DNA from: Denitromonas halophila
GTDB lineage: Bacteria; Pseudomonadota; Gammaproteobacteria; Burkholderiales; Rhodocyclaceae
NCBI RefSeq assembly: GCF_007625155.1
Contig: NZ_VMNK01000005.1
Location: 109,616-173,615, forward strand
Direction: 5' to 3'
Length of the DNA stretch: 64,000 bases
Shown in pieces: positions 18,008-30,162 of this stretch (position 1 is the stretch's first letter; each line of letters starts with the position of its first letter). The position numbers were made by a program, and so were the translations under genes. The notes below the pieces were generated by a model. The model did no database searches, was not told the origin of the DNA, and saw only the letters and a program-made list of their open reading frames with translations.

Positions 18008-20605
18008 TCAGGCATCAACCGTATCAGCCACTTCCTGGAAGGCTTCGATCTGGTCGAAGTTCATGTAGCGGTACACTTCGCCGGCCTGGGCCTTGAGCGA
18101 CTCAACCTGCGCCATGTACTCCGACGGCGTCGGGATCTTGCCAGTCAGGGCGCACACCGCGGCCAGCTCGGCGGAACCGAGGAAGACCTGGGTGTCGATA
18201 CCGAGACGGTTCGGGAAGTTACGCGTCGAAGTCGAGATGGCGGTCGAACCCTTGCGGATCTGCGCCTGGTTGCCCATGCACAGCGAGCAGCCCGGGGGCT
18301 CCATGCGCGCACCGGTCTTGCCGAGGGTGGAGTAGTAACCTTCTTCGGTCAGGATCATGGCGTCCATCTTGGTCGGCGGGGCCACCCACAGGCGGGTCGG
18401 GATGTCCGACTTGCCTTCGAGCACCTTGGCCGCAGCACGGAAGTGACCGATGTTGGTCATGCACGAGCCGATGAACACTTCGTCGATCTTGGTGCCGGAC
18501 ACTTCCGACAGCAGCTTGACGTCGTCCGGGTCGTTCGGGCAGGCCACGATCGGCTCGGTGATGTCGGCCAGATCGATGTCGATCACAGCGGCGTACTCGG
18601 CGTCAGCGTCACCCGACAGCAGTTCGCCGTTGGCGATCCAGTCTTCCATCGAGGCGATGCGACGCTTGAGGGTGCGTGCATCCTCGTAGCCATTGGCGAT
18701 CATCCACTTCATGAGCGTGATGTTCGAGTTCATGTACTCGACGATCGGCGCTTTATCGAGATGCACCGTGCAACCGGCAGCGGAGCGCTCGGCGGAGGCG
18801 TCGGTCAGCTCGAATGCCTGCTCGACCTTGAGGTTCGGCAGCCCTTCGATTTCGAGAATGCGGCCGGAGAAGATGTTCTTCTTGCCCTTCTTCTCGACCG
18901 TCAGCAGACCCTGGCGGATGGCGTACAGCGGGATCGCGCTGACCAGGTCACGCAGGGTAACGCCCGGCTGCAGCTCGCCCTTGAAGCGCACCAGCACGGA
19001 TTCGGGCATGTCCAGCGGCATCACGCCGGTGGCGGCGGCAAACGCCACCAGGCCGGAACCGGCCGGGAAGGAAATGCCGATCGGGAAGCGGGTGTGCGAG
19101 TCGCCACCGGTACCGACGGTGTCGGGCAGCAGCAGACGGTTGAGCCAGGAGTGAATCACGCCGTCACCCGGACGCAGCGACACGCCGCCACGGGTGGACA
19201 TGAAGCTCGGCAGTTCGCGGTGGGTCTTGACGTCGACCAGCTTCGGATAGGCCGAGGTGTGGCAGAAGGACTGCATCACCAGATCCGCCGAGAAACCGAG
19301 GCAGGCGAGATCCTTGAGCTCGTCGCGGGTCATCGGGCCAGTGGTGTCCTGGGAACCGACGGTGGTCATCTTCGGCTCGCAGTAAGTGCCCGGACGCACG
19401 CCCTGGCCTTCCGGCAGGCCACATGCGCGGCCAACCATCTTCTGGCCCAGCGAGAAGCCCTTGCCGGAGTCGGCCGGGTCTTGCGGCAGGCGGAACAGCT
19501 TGGAAGCCGGCAGGCCCAGCGCTTCGCGTGCCTTGGCCGTCAGGCCGCGACCGATGATCAACGGAATACGGCCACCGGCGCGCACTTCGTCGAGAATGAC
19601 CGCGGTCTTGAGCTGCGATTCGGCGATTTGCGTGCCGTTCTTGAAGGCGGTGACCTTGGCCGTGGCCTGGTCAACCTTGAGCTCGACCTCGTCGCCCATG
19701 TTCATGTCGCCGCAATCGATCTCGATCGGCAGCGCGCCAGCGTCTTCCATGGTGTTGAAGAAGATCGGGGCGATCTTGGAGCCCAGGCACACGCCGCCAA
19801 AACGCTTGTTCGGCACGAAGGGGATGTCTTCGCCGGTGAACCACAGCACCGAGTTGGTGGCGGACTTGCGGGACGAGCCGGTACCGACCACGTCACCAAC
19901 ATAGGCGACCAGGTTGCCCTTGGCGCGCATGTCTTCGATGAACTTGACCGGGCCGCGTACACCGGCTTCTTCCGGCGTGATGCCTTCGCGCGGGTTCTTC
20001 AGCATGGCCAGCGCGTGCAGCGGGATGTCGGGGCGGGACCAGGCGTCCGGCGCCGGCGACAGGTCGTCGGTGTTGGTTTCGCCGGTGACCTTGAACACGG
20101 TGACCTTCATCGAGGCCGGCACTTCCGGACGGCTGGTGAACCACTCGGCGTCGGCCCAGGACTGCATCACGGCCTTGGCGTTGGCGCTGCCCTTCTCGGC
20201 CAGTTCCTTGACGTCATGGAAGTAATCGAACATCAGCAGGGTCTTTTTCAGGCCCTCTGCGGCGATGCCACCGACGTCTGCATCGTCGAGCACGTCGATC
20301 ATCGGCTTGATGTTGAAACCGCCGAGCATGGTGCCCAGCAGTTCGACGGCCTTGGCGCGCGAAATCAGGCCACAGGCGAGCTCGCCCTTGGCGACCTGGG
20401 CCAGGAACTCGGCCTTGACCTTGGCGGCATCATCCACACCGGCAGGAACACGGTAGGTCAGGAGCTCAACCAGGAACGCTTCTTCACCGGCGGGCGGGTT
20501 CTGAAGCAGTTGAACCAGTTCTTCGGTCTGCTGCTTGTCCAGCGGCAGAGCGGGAATGCCAAGCGCTTCGCGCTCGGCGGCATGCTGACGGTAGGCTTGT
20601 AGCAC
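18008..20605 (-). CDS. acnB: Aconitate hydratase B
   Basis: This 865-residue AcnB-type aconitase has the AcnB order of domains: an N-terminal HEAT-like domain, a swivel domain, then the catalytic 4Fe-4S domains. The cluster cysteines are in [11 protein letters not shown] and [11 protein letters not shown] near the C-terminus. It interconverts citrate and isocitrate, and AcnB proteins often accept 2-methyl-cis-aconitate too. I chose the GTG at 20605 ([13 protein letters not shown], the family N-terminus), which has AAGGA about 9 nt upstream; the frame remains open further but without homology. It is divergent from acnA over a 241-nt intergenic region. Confidence 0.95.
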   Translation of the reverse strand: MLQAYRQHAAEREALGIPALPLDKQQTEELVQLLQNPPAGEEAFLVELLTYRVPAGVDDAAKVKAEFLAQVAKGELACGLISRAKAVELLGTMLGGFNIKPMIDVLDDADVGGIAAEGLKKTLLMFDYFHDVKELAEKGSANAKAVMQSWADAEWFTSRPEVPASMKVTVFKVTGETNTDDLSPAPDAWSRPDIPLHALAMLKNPREGITPEEAGVRGPVKFIEDMRAKGNLVAYVGDVVGTGSSRKSATNSVLWFTGEDIPFVPNKRFGGVCLGSKIAPIFFNTMEDAGALPIEIDCGDMNMGDEVELKVDQATAKVTAFKNGTQIAESQLKTAVILDEVRAGGRIPLIIGRGLTAKAREALGLPASKLFRLPQDPADSGKGFSLGQKMVGRACGLPEGQGVRPGTYCEPKMTTVGSQDTTGPMTRDELKDLACLGFSADLVMQSFCHTSAYPKLVDVKTHRELPSFMSTRGGVSLRPGDGVIHSWLNRLLLPDTVGTGGDSHTRFPIGISFPAGSGLVAFAAATGVMPLDMPESVLVRFKGELQPGVTLRDLVSAIPLYAIRQGLLTVEKKGKKNIFSGRILEIEGLPNLKVEQAFELTDASAERSAAGCTVHLDKAPIVEYMNSNITLMKWMIANGYEDARTLKRRIASMEDWIANGELLSGDADAEYAAVIDIDLADITEPIVACPNDPDDVKLLSEVSGTKIDEVFIGSCMTNIGHFRAAAKVLEGKSDIPTRLWVAPPTKMDAMILTEEGYYSTLGKTGARMEPPGCSLCMGNQAQIRKGSTAISTSTRNFPNRLGIDTQVFLGSAELAAVCALTGKIPTPSEYMAQVESLKAQAGEVYRYMNFDQIEAFQEVADTVDA

Positions 20606-20681
20606 GGCGATATCCTTCCTGTAACACAGTGGCAGGGCGCCCCAAAACAGCGGACTTTGGGGCAAACGATCGAATTATATA

Positions 20682-20693
20682 TCTTTTATAAGA
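20682..20693. promoter_or_regulatory. Candidate operator in the acnB/acnA intergenic region
   Basis: The near-palindrome TCTTTTATAAGA is embedded in an AT-rich patch (20671-20697) that also gives a TATAAT-like -10 on the minus strand toward acnB. A TCTTATATAAGA-type palindrome has been associated, from memory, with GntR-type control of TCA-cycle genes in betaproteobacteria. That link is tentative. Confidence 0.4.
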
Positions 20694-20846
20694 CTCAGTT
20701 TGGACGAAGCGACTTACGGCACGCTTACGCACCTGCAGCAATTGTAGCGCGCTTGCCGCGCCGGCGTAACGCCTGCGGGAACACCGGGGCGTATCCCGGG
20801 TCCGACTTGCTCCAATGCTGCATCCGCCAACCGATCGGAGTCCGTC

Positions 20847-23534
<2,688 letters not shown>

Positions 23535-23563
23535 CGCGCTCGCCATTTCGCCCGGCCCGCGCC

Positions 23564-23959
23564 ATGAAAAAAAAGCCCACCCCCTGCCCCTGCGGGCGTC
23601 CCGCCACCTTTGACGCCTGCTGCGGGCCGGTCCTCGCAGGCGAGCGGTCCGCCGACACGCCCGAGACGCTGATGCGTAGCCGCTACACGGCTTTCACGCG
23701 CGGCGACGCGACCTACCTGCTTGCCAGCTGGCACCCGGACACCCGCCCCGACAGCCTCAGCCTGAACGATGAGCCCCCCATGCGCTGGCTCGGGCTCACA
23801 ATCGCTTCCGCCCCGCCAACCGATGGCGATGTGGGCACGGTGACCTTCATCGCGCGCTATCGCAGCGGCGGTCGCGCTGGGCAGATTCGCGAGCGAAGCC
23901 GCTTCCGCCGCCAAAACGGACGCTGGTTTTATGTTGATGGCGAGTTTCAGGACGACTGA
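23564..23959 (+). CDS. YchJ-family SEC-C motif protein
   Basis: This 131-residue protein has an N-terminal zinc-binding SEC-C motif (PCPCGRPATFDACCGPVL, residues 7-24) and the YchJ/UPF0225 body, with AETLMRSRYTAF-like sequence and the closing RSRFRRQNGRWFYVDGE. Its molecular role is unknown. Family members are small soluble proteins related to the NTF2-like fold. It begins 29 nt after acnA on the same strand and may be co-transcribed with it. Confidence 0.85.
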   Translation: MKKKPTPCPCGRPATFDACCGPVLAGERSADTPETLMRSRYTAFTRGDATYLLASWHPDTRPDSLSLNDEPPMRWLGLTIASAPPTDGDVGTVTFIARYRSGGRAGQIRERSRFRRQNGRWFYVDGEFQDD

Positions 23960-24016
23960 CAGCGCACCCGAGCGGTGCCTATAATCAGGCTTTGCCGCCA
24001 TCCGGAGCGCCCGCGC

Positions 24017-24400
24017 ATGAATCTCGAGAAGGTCATCTTCGGCTTCTTCATCGTCCTCGCCGCCACGCTCAACTTTGGTTTCTTTGTCGGCGACCTGAGC
24101 AACCCCGAACACCACGACATCTACGAACTGTTCGCTGCCATCGTGGTGAACCTGATTGCCACGGTGCTCAAGTTCGGTGATCGCACCCAGATCGGCGCGG
24201 TGCATCTATCCACCTCACTGGTGGCCGACCTGCAACTGATCGCGGCGGCCATGGTGTGGGGCTACGGCGCCCATGTGGTCGGCACCGGCATGACACCGGA
24301 CATCACCGCCAAGGTCGTGTCGCTGTCGGGCGGCGCGCTGTTTGCCAACGTGGTGTCGGTCATCATCCTGATCGCCGAAACCATCATGCAGCGTCGATGA
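24017..24400 (+). CDS. DUF6394-type membrane protein
   Basis: This is a 127-residue membrane protein with about three hydrophobic helices. It starts MNLEKVIFGFFIVLAATLNFGFFVGD and contains the polar segment LKFGDRTQIGAVHLSTSLVADLQL. The family (recalled as DUF6394) has no known function. Its stop overlaps the start of the potassium-channel gene by 4 nt (ATGA), so the two are translationally coupled, and this protein may be an accessory subunit of the channel (inference). Confidence 0.72.
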   Translation: MNLEKVIFGFFIVLAATLNFGFFVGDLSNPEHHDIYELFAAIVVNLIATVLKFGDRTQIGAVHLSTSLVADLQLIAAAMVWGYGAHVVGTGMTPDITAKVVSLSGGALFANVVSVIILIAETIMQRR

Positions 24401-26115
24401 CGCCAGCCGGCCACCAGAGCACGCTGTTTCTCGCCCTGCGGCGGCTGCGCGCGCCGCTGCTCACGCTCATTGTCATCTTCTCGGTATCGGTACTGGGGCT
24501 CACCCTGGTGCCGGGCGTCGACGGCGAGCAGATGAGCTTTTTCCACGCCTTCTACTTCATCAGCTACACGGCCACCACCATCGGGTTCGGCGAAGTGCCC
24601 GAGGTGTTCTCCGAGCAGCAGCGGCTGTGGGTGACGATCTGCATCTACATGGCGGTGGTCGGCTGGGCCTACACCATCGGTTCGGTCTTTGCGCTGTTGC
24701 AGAACCAGACCTTCCGCAATGCCGTCGACACGGCGCACTTCGCCCGCCAGGTGCGCCGCATCCACGAACCCTTCTATCTGGTCTGCGGATACGGAGAAAC
24801 CGGCCGCCTGGTATGCAAGGCGCTCGACCGGCTCGGCGAGCGGGCGGTGGTGGTCGAGCATGACCCGATCAAGGCCAGCGAGCAGGAGCTGCACGGCTAT
24901 GTGACCGACATCCCCTGCCTGACCGCCGATGCACGCCTACCCGAGACGCTGCGCTTTGCCGGCTTGACCAACCGGAATTGCCGCGGCGTACTGGCCCTGA
25001 CCGACGACGACAACGCCAACCTGGCCATCGCCATCTCGGCGCGCCTGCTGGCACCCAAGCTGCCCGCCTTGTGCCGCGCCAGCTCGGCTGACGTGGCGGC
25101 CAACATGGCCTCCTTCGGCACCCGCCACATCATCAACCCCTTCGCCAAGTTCGCCGAATACCTGGCCCTGGCGCTGCATGCGCCCAATACCTACCACCTG
25201 CTCACCTGGCTGACCGGCCTGCCCGGCAGCGCGGTCGAACGCCATCGCGACCCGCCGCTCGGCAAATGGGTGCTGTGCGGTTACGGCGGCTTCGGCAAGA
25301 TTCTGGTCGAGGCCTTCGACCAGGAAGGCGTGCCGGTGATCATCATCGACCGCGACGCGCCCGACGGCCACGGTCACCGCGTGGTGCGCGGCGACGCCAC
25401 CGGCGGTGCCACGCTGGAGCGGGCCAACATCCAACAGGCGGTGGGCATCGTCGCCAGCACCGGCAACGACATCGACAACCTGTCGATCGCCGTCACCGCA
25501 CGCGAGCTGAATCCGGACCTGTTCGTGATCCTGCGCATGAACGCCTATGCCAATCACGCATTGTTCGACGCCTTTGAATCCGACGTCACGGTGGTGCCGA
25601 GCGAGATCATCGGCCATGAGTGCCTGGCGGTGCTGACCACGCCGCTGCTCGAACCCTTCCTGGCCGAGATCGCCACCAAAGACGACGCATGGTCCGCCGA
25701 GCTGGTCGAGCAACTGACCGACCGCTTTGGCTGGACGGTGCCCGCCGTCTGGAGTGTGCGCCTCAATCTTCGGCGTGCGCCGGCGCTGTACCGGCACCTG
25801 ATGCGCAACAGCGGCAGCGTGTGCCTGGGCGACCTGCTGCGAAATCCGCATGACCGCGCCGCCGCACTCGAAGCTGCAGTGTTATACCTGCGCCGCGATG
25901 ACGACGACCACATCATCCGGCCATCACCGGACGAAATCATCCGCCCGGGAGACCGCTTGTTGCTGGTCGGCCTGCCGGCCGCAAGGCGCGACTTCGCGCT
26001 GACGGTGGCCAACAGCCACACGCTCGACTATGTACTGACCGGCGCTGACCGGCCCGGCGGCTGGGTATGGGAGTGGTTAGCCGAGCGCCGGCGGCGTGCC
26101 GCCGACGCCGGCTGA
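24397..26115 (+). CDS. Potassium channel with two RCK/TrkA-N domains
   Basis: This 572-residue protein has two transmembrane helices flanking a pore loop. The selectivity-filter-like sequence TATTIGFGEVPE lies near residue 58, followed by two cytosolic NAD-binding domains: LVCGYGETGRLVCKAL near residue 130 and WVLCGYGGFGKILVEAF near residue 290. A C-terminal TrkA-C-like segment (SPDEIIRPGDRLLLVG) follows. Each GYG.G motif can bind a nucleotide that gates the channel. It is coupled to the DUF6394 gene upstream. Its last 39 nt overlap the 3' end of the oppositely oriented receiver gene. Confidence 0.88.
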   Translation: MTPAGHQSTLFLALRRLRAPLLTLIVIFSVSVLGLTLVPGVDGEQMSFFHAFYFISYTATTIGFGEVPEVFSEQQRLWVTICIYMAVVGWAYTIGSVFALLQNQTFRNAVDTAHFARQVRRIHEPFYLVCGYGETGRLVCKALDRLGERAVVVEHDPIKASEQELHGYVTDIPCLTADARLPETLRFAGLTNRNCRGVLALTDDDNANLAIAISARLLAPKLPALCRASSADVAANMASFGTRHIINPFAKFAEYLALALHAPNTYHLLTWLTGLPGSAVERHRDPPLGKWVLCGYGGFGKILVEAFDQEGVPVIIIDRDAPDGHGHRVVRGDATGGATLERANIQQAVGIVASTGNDIDNLSIAVTARELNPDLFVILRMNAYANHALFDAFESDVTVVPSEIIGHECLAVLTTPLLEPFLAEIATKDDAWSAELVEQLTDRFGWTVPAVWSVRLNLRRAPALYRHLMRNSGSVCLGDLLRNPHDRAAALEAAVLYLRRDDDDHIIRPSPDEIIRPGDRLLLVGLPAARRDFALTVANSHTLDYVLTGADRPGGWVWEWLAERRRRAADAG

Positions 26116-26466
26116 GCGCGGCACCAGCGCCTCGAGAATCTCGGCGGGCGTCACCGGCTTGAGCAGCAGGGCATCAAAGCCCGACGCCAGCACCTGATCG
26201 CGCAGCCCGTCCACCCCGTAAGCGGTATAGGCCACCACCCTCAACCAACCGCCGCTGTCGGCGGCGCGCAACTGGCGGCAGACCTCATAACCACTCATGT
26301 CCGGCATGGTCAGATCCAGCAACACCACATCAAAGGCATCGCTGGCCGCGAACGTCAGCGCCTCGGTGCCTGTAGCCGCTTCGACAACCTCATGCCCGAC
26401 ACGCCCCAGGACGACCGCAGGCAGCTTGCGATTCACATAATCATCATCGACTATCAGGATTCGCAT
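26077..26466 (-). CDS. Single-domain response regulator (receiver domain)
   Basis: This 129-residue CheY-like receiver has acidic residues in ILIVDDDYVNRK, the phospho-accepting aspartate in VVLLDLTMPDMSG (near residue 50), a threonine/alanine switch region in VVAYTAYG, and the conserved lysine in LLKPVTP. No output domain follows, so it probably acts by protein interaction or in a phosphorelay. No histidine kinase gene is nearby. The ATG at 26466 was chosen for the normal receiver N-terminus; a further upstream frame is open but not homologous. The gene ends inside the 3' end of the channel gene. Confidence 0.87.
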   Translation of the reverse strand: MRILIVDDDYVNRKLPAVVLGRVGHEVVEAATGTEALTFAASDAFDVVLLDLTMPDMSGYEVCRQLRAADSGGWLRVVAYTAYGVDGLRDQVLASGFDALLLKPVTPAEILEALVPRSAGVGGTPPALG

Positions 26467-26645
26467 GCGTCGCTCTCGTGAATGGATCGCTTCGAAGATT
26501 TGCAGTTTGCCTGAAGTTGACCGTAACCGGCTTGCCGCCTCGACACAAATCGCTATCATCCTAGAAACCGAAAAGGTTCGCATGTTCAATACCTTGCTCA
26601 TGGGCACAAGCGGTCAACTGCGGCTTCTAGGATCATGAGCCGGCC

Positions 26646-27494
26646 ATGACTGCCCCGCCCGCCCCATCCGACCTGAGCCTTGATACCATCGACCGTCGTC
26701 TTGGCGAGGCATACGCATGCGGCGCGCTGCAACCGATCGAAACCGATCAGGTGCAGCTGCGCGACCGCGGCGCGCCCTTTGTCGTCAAGTGGATCGCCCG
26801 GCGCGACGGCCAGGTGCACCGCCACAAACCCACCCGCTCAGCCACCCACAACCCCTTCCTGCCGCCCGAGGCCACACTGACGCTCGGCGCCATCGGCAAG
26901 CATCATCTGGTGTTGTTGAACAAGTACCCGGTGATGGCGCGCCACCTGCTGATCGTGACGCGCGACTTCGAAGCGCAGACCCGGCCCATCTCCGACGACG
27001 ACTTTGCTGCGCTCGGCGCGATTCTCGCGGCGCACGGCGGGCTGGGTTTCTACAACGCAGGCGAGCGCGCCGGCGCCAGTCAGGACCATAAACACCTGCA
27101 ATGGATTCCCGACCTGCCGCCGCTGGCGCAGCGCGTCTCCGAGCAGCCGGACGACACCGTCGCGCGGTTCGGGTTTCGACACGCTTTCGCGTCACTCCCC
27201 ACCGCCCTCTGGTCGTCCGACGGGCTCGGCTCCGGTCTGGGGCAGTGTTATCGCACGCTGCTCACGCAACTTGGCATCGCACCGGCGCGCGCGGATCTGC
27301 CGCCATACAACCTGTTGATGACCCGCGAATGGATGTGCGTGATCCCCCGCTCGGTCGAGCGCTGGCAGCACATGTCGATCAATGCCCTCGGCTTTGCCGG
27401 GTCCTTGTTCGTCAAATCCCGGGATCAACTCCAAGCGCTGACGGAGACCGGCCCGCTTGAGGTGCTCAGGGCCGTCGCCGAAGCGCAAGACTGA
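26646..27494 (+). CDS. Ap4A phosphorylase / ATP adenylyltransferase
   Basis: This 282-residue protein matches the ATP adenylyltransferase family of the HIT superfamily. The active-site histidine motif is ASQDHKHLQW (around residues 144-153). The N-terminal NPFLPPEATLTLG and the C-terminal PPYNLLMTREWMCVIPRS fit Apa2-type enzymes. They cleave diadenosine tetraphosphate with phosphate to ADP and ATP, limiting alarmone build-up under stress. It stands alone with its own upstream region, and its stop directly abuts the stop of the opposite-strand Cys-cluster gene. Confidence 0.85.
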   Translation: MTAPPAPSDLSLDTIDRRLGEAYACGALQPIETDQVQLRDRGAPFVVKWIARRDGQVHRHKPTRSATHNPFLPPEATLTLGAIGKHHLVLLNKYPVMARHLLIVTRDFEAQTRPISDDDFAALGAILAAHGGLGFYNAGERAGASQDHKHLQWIPDLPPLAQRVSEQPDDTVARFGFRHAFASLPTALWSSDGLGSGLGQCYRTLLTQLGIAPARADLPPYNLLMTREWMCVIPRSVERWQHMSINALGFAGSLFVKSRDQLQALTETGPLEVLRAVAEAQD

Positions 27495-27854
27495 TCAGGC
27501 GGCCGTCGGCAGAATCCAGGGTTCGATCGCCGGCAGACCAATCAAGGCCCGCAGCTCGTCGCACTTGGGATTGGGTGTGCCATCGACGAAAAACACCGGA
27601 AACTCACGACACGGCGTGGGCCGGTTCTCGTAAATGCTGCACGACACCGCTTCACCAACCACGCCCTCGAGCGCACTGCACCGGCGCGGCATCTGATTGC
27701 TGCCTTTCATGCAACGCATATGATGGTTGAGCTTCTCGGTCATGTGGGCCGGCACAAAGCCGCCGGGGGCGTCATCCGCCTCGGCCCAATAGAACGAGAT
27801 ACGGAAGTGGGTGCAGCAAATGCCGCACTCAAGACACGGGTTCGGTTCTGTCAT
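27495..27854 (-). CDS. YkgJ-family cysteine-cluster protein
   Basis: This 119-residue protein has the pattern CLECGICCTHFRI at the N-terminus and later cysteines in MRCMKGS, RRCSAL, VSCSIYENRPTPCREFP and PKCDE. This is the zinc/iron-chelating CxxCxxCC-type cluster of the YkgJ/UPF0153 family, which has no proven function. I chose the ATG at 27854 (MTEPNPCLEC), which puts the cluster at the very N-terminus as usual. The frame is open further upstream, and no start has a clear ribosome site. The 190 nt upstream to 28046 hold nothing recognised. Confidence 0.83.
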   Translation of the reverse strand: MTEPNPCLECGICCTHFRISFYWAEADDAPGGFVPAHMTEKLNHHMRCMKGSNQMPRRCSALEGVVGEAVSCSIYENRPTPCREFPVFFVDGTPNPKCDELRALIGLPAIEPWILPTAA

Positions 27855-28045
27855 GTCCAACACACGCAATGGAAATGCCGGCATGCACCACGGGTACACA
27901 CCGCCAAATCGACGACGCCTCGCGCCTGCTGGACTGTGGCCGCCCGGACGGGCACCACGGGGGGCTAATTGTGACTGCGATCCATCGATTCCGGCGCGCG
28001 GATTATATCGATTTCTGCCTGAAAAACAATGGCTTCCCGACCTGT

Positions 28046-29275
28046 TTACGGTTCTTTTCGGCGCACGGCGAAACTGCGCCTGGCGTCTTCCTTGAACGCA
28101 TAGTCAATCCGGCCCCCACGCACGACGCCGAGCACCAGCATGTTCTCGGTAATCGCGTCATGATCCTCCGGCGTAAAGGGGCGGATATAGGTCGTCACCA
28201 CGCCTTCCACGCCGCGGTTCAGTTGCTCCAGCGCCAGGCGGATCCGGTTGCCATCGGTATCGCCTGCCAGCGACATGGCATTGAACAAGACCCGCATGGC
28301 GTCGTAACCTTGCGCCGCCGACATGGCTGACTCCATGGCATCTTTTCCGAAACGGGTCGCGAACTCGCTGACAAACTGCCGATGCCGGGTGTTTTCACTG
28401 CCCGGAATGAAGGACTGAACGGTCATGACACCATCCCCGGCCGGCCCGGCCTGATCGAGAAAATTGCGCATCGACACCGTCCAGCTGGCGAACGTGGGCA
28501 CCGTCCAACCCATCTCGAGCTTGGTTTTTGCAATCGCCGCCAGCTCGGGGCCGATGCCATACATCACCAGGGCCTGGGCACCGGCGGCACGCACCGCGTC
28601 GAGCTGGGCGCGCATGTCGCGGTCGCCAATGCCAAAACGCTCGACCCGCACCGGGGTAACGCCATGCGTGGCCAGCGCCTTGACCAGGTCGCCCATCTCG
28701 GCTTCGCCGTAGCCGGTGTCGTCAGCCACGATGCCGATCTGACGCAAACCCCGCGCCTCAACCAGATGCCTCGCCAGAAAGGCGTTTGACACACCGGTGC
28801 GCGGCGACATGCGGAACACGTAACTGGCTGGCGCATTGGGCGGCGCAAAACGCTGAGTGACCTCAGAGCCGGTCGACACCGCCACCACCAACGGCACTTT
28901 GGCGTTCTGATACACATCGATGGACTTGAGCGCCACACCGGTATTGACGATACCCACCGTGGCCACCACCTTCAGCTTGCCGACAAGCTCCTCCGCGATC
29001 TCCAGCCCCTTGGCCGGGTTGGCCGTATCGTCGCGCTCGATCAGTTCGATCTTGCGCCCCAGCACCCCACCAACATAGGTATTGATTTCGTCGACCGCCA
29101 TGCGGATGCCAAGGCGCATGCTGTTGCCCATGGGCGCACTACCGCCGCTGAACGGGCCAGACAGGCCGATCTTGATGGTGTCTTCGGCGTGCACAGGACT
29201 CGCGGCGAGGCCGAAGGAGAGACACAGGGCCAAAAGCAGGCGGCCCCGGTGTCGTGGGAAAAGCGGTGTGATCAT
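28046..29275 (-). CDS. Branched-chain amino acid-type periplasmic binding protein
   Basis: This 409-residue secreted solute-binding protein of the LivK type has a signal peptide ending around SPVHA (residue 30). The mature part starts DTIKIGLSGPFSGGSAPMGNSMRLG, the usual ligand-binding opening of type 1 binding proteins, and KSIDVYQNAKVPLVVAVSTGSEVT follows. The ligand cannot be told; many relatives bind amino acids, amides or aromatic acids. No ABC permease or ATPase genes are near, so it is an orphan that may work with a transporter elsewhere. The ATG has a GGAGA ribosome site. Confidence 0.88.
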   Translation of the reverse strand: MITPLFPRHRGRLLLALCLSFGLAASPVHAEDTIKIGLSGPFSGGSAPMGNSMRLGIRMAVDEINTYVGGVLGRKIELIERDDTANPAKGLEIAEELVGKLKVVATVGIVNTGVALKSIDVYQNAKVPLVVAVSTGSEVTQRFAPPNAPASYVFRMSPRTGVSNAFLARHLVEARGLRQIGIVADDTGYGEAEMGDLVKALATHGVTPVRVERFGIGDRDMRAQLDAVRAAGAQALVMYGIGPELAAIAKTKLEMGWTVPTFASWTVSMRNFLDQAGPAGDGVMTVQSFIPGSENTRHRQFVSEFATRFGKDAMESAMSAAQGYDAMRVLFNAMSLAGDTDGNRIRLALEQLNRGVEGVVTTYIRPFTPEDHDAITENMLVLGVVRGGRIDYAFKEDARRSFAVRRKEP

Positions 29276-29445
29276 GAATTGTCTCCGTCATGCCGCCACT
29301 TGTGGACATGACGGTCGTCGTCGAGTGTAGGCGGTCGACGGACCGACACCCGATCAGGATTTTCCCCATCAGGGAAAACCCGTGATAACACGAACTTTTC
29401 GAAGACCCGGCCCTCAGCAGCCGGCTTGAGTGATGCGAGCGGCGC

Positions 29446-30084
29446 TCAAGCGTCCAGCGATCTGGGCGACGGCGCACCGGCCGCCGCGGTGGCATGCGGC
29501 ACTGGCGGCAGGCCGCAGTCCTCACGCAATTGACGCATGGCGCGCACGGCGGTGGCCGTGGTGGTCAGCCATTCGATGCGCGTGTCGTCATCCGCGGTGT
29601 CCACCTCATCGTCAGCCCACGGTGCCATGGCTTGTTCGATCAGGCCTTCAAAGGTCGCGGCATCGTGACCATCAAGACCGTCTGCCCAGTCTTCGGCCCA
29701 GAGGCTCAGTCCGAGCTCAAAGCCGGTCATCCATTCATCCCCCAGGCGCGTGCCGTCGGGCTCCTCGTCGCTGCCATAGAAAAACGGCGCCCACCCTTCG
29801 GGATCGCCCAAGGTTTCGACCAGTTCATCGTGGTAGCGCAAGACCAGGGAGAGGACTTTTTGCACCCCGGAGCCGCGCATGTCGACATCGGACTCCGACC
29901 ACACCGACGGCAGCCACTCGACGGGCTTCAGGGGCGTGGGCGCAACGATCACGCCAGCCAGGTAGCCATCGAGCATCTCAAGGCTCATGCAGTCATCGGG
30001 AACGGAATCCGACGCAAGCAGCGCCTCAAAGGCATCCATTTCCGATTCGCTCAGGCAAACAGCGTCCTGTTGCGTGGTGTTCAT
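29446..30084 (-). CDS. YecA/UPF0149-family protein
   Basis: This is a 212-residue acidic protein with the UPF0149/YecA signatures MLDGYLAGVIVAPTPLKPVEWLP (positions about 37-60), the long helical middle, and EWMTGFELGLSLW. It lacks the C-terminal SEC-C zinc motif carried by some members. The function is not established. The ATG is preceded by AGGAGAGG, a strong ribosome site. The 170 nt between this gene and the binding-protein gene show no clear feature. Confidence 0.85.
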   Translation of the reverse strand: MNTTQQDAVCLSESEMDAFEALLASDSVPDDCMSLEMLDGYLAGVIVAPTPLKPVEWLPSVWSESDVDMRGSGVQKVLSLVLRYHDELVETLGDPEGWAPFFYGSDEEPDGTRLGDEWMTGFELGLSLWAEDWADGLDGHDAATFEGLIEQAMAPWADDEVDTADDDTRIEWLTTTATAVRAMRQLREDCGLPPVPHATAAAGAPSPRSLDA

Positions 30085-30162
30085 GCGCCTCTCCTAGGAT
30101 ATTGCCGGTAGCCACCGGCGCCCGACAGCATGCCGCAAGACAGCAACGCCCGCAAGAACAAC

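Noticed and set aside
18443..20602. 719-codon plus-strand frame antisense to acnB
   Set aside because: acnB is unmistakable on the minus strand; the antisense product is His/Gly/Val-rich and matches nothing.
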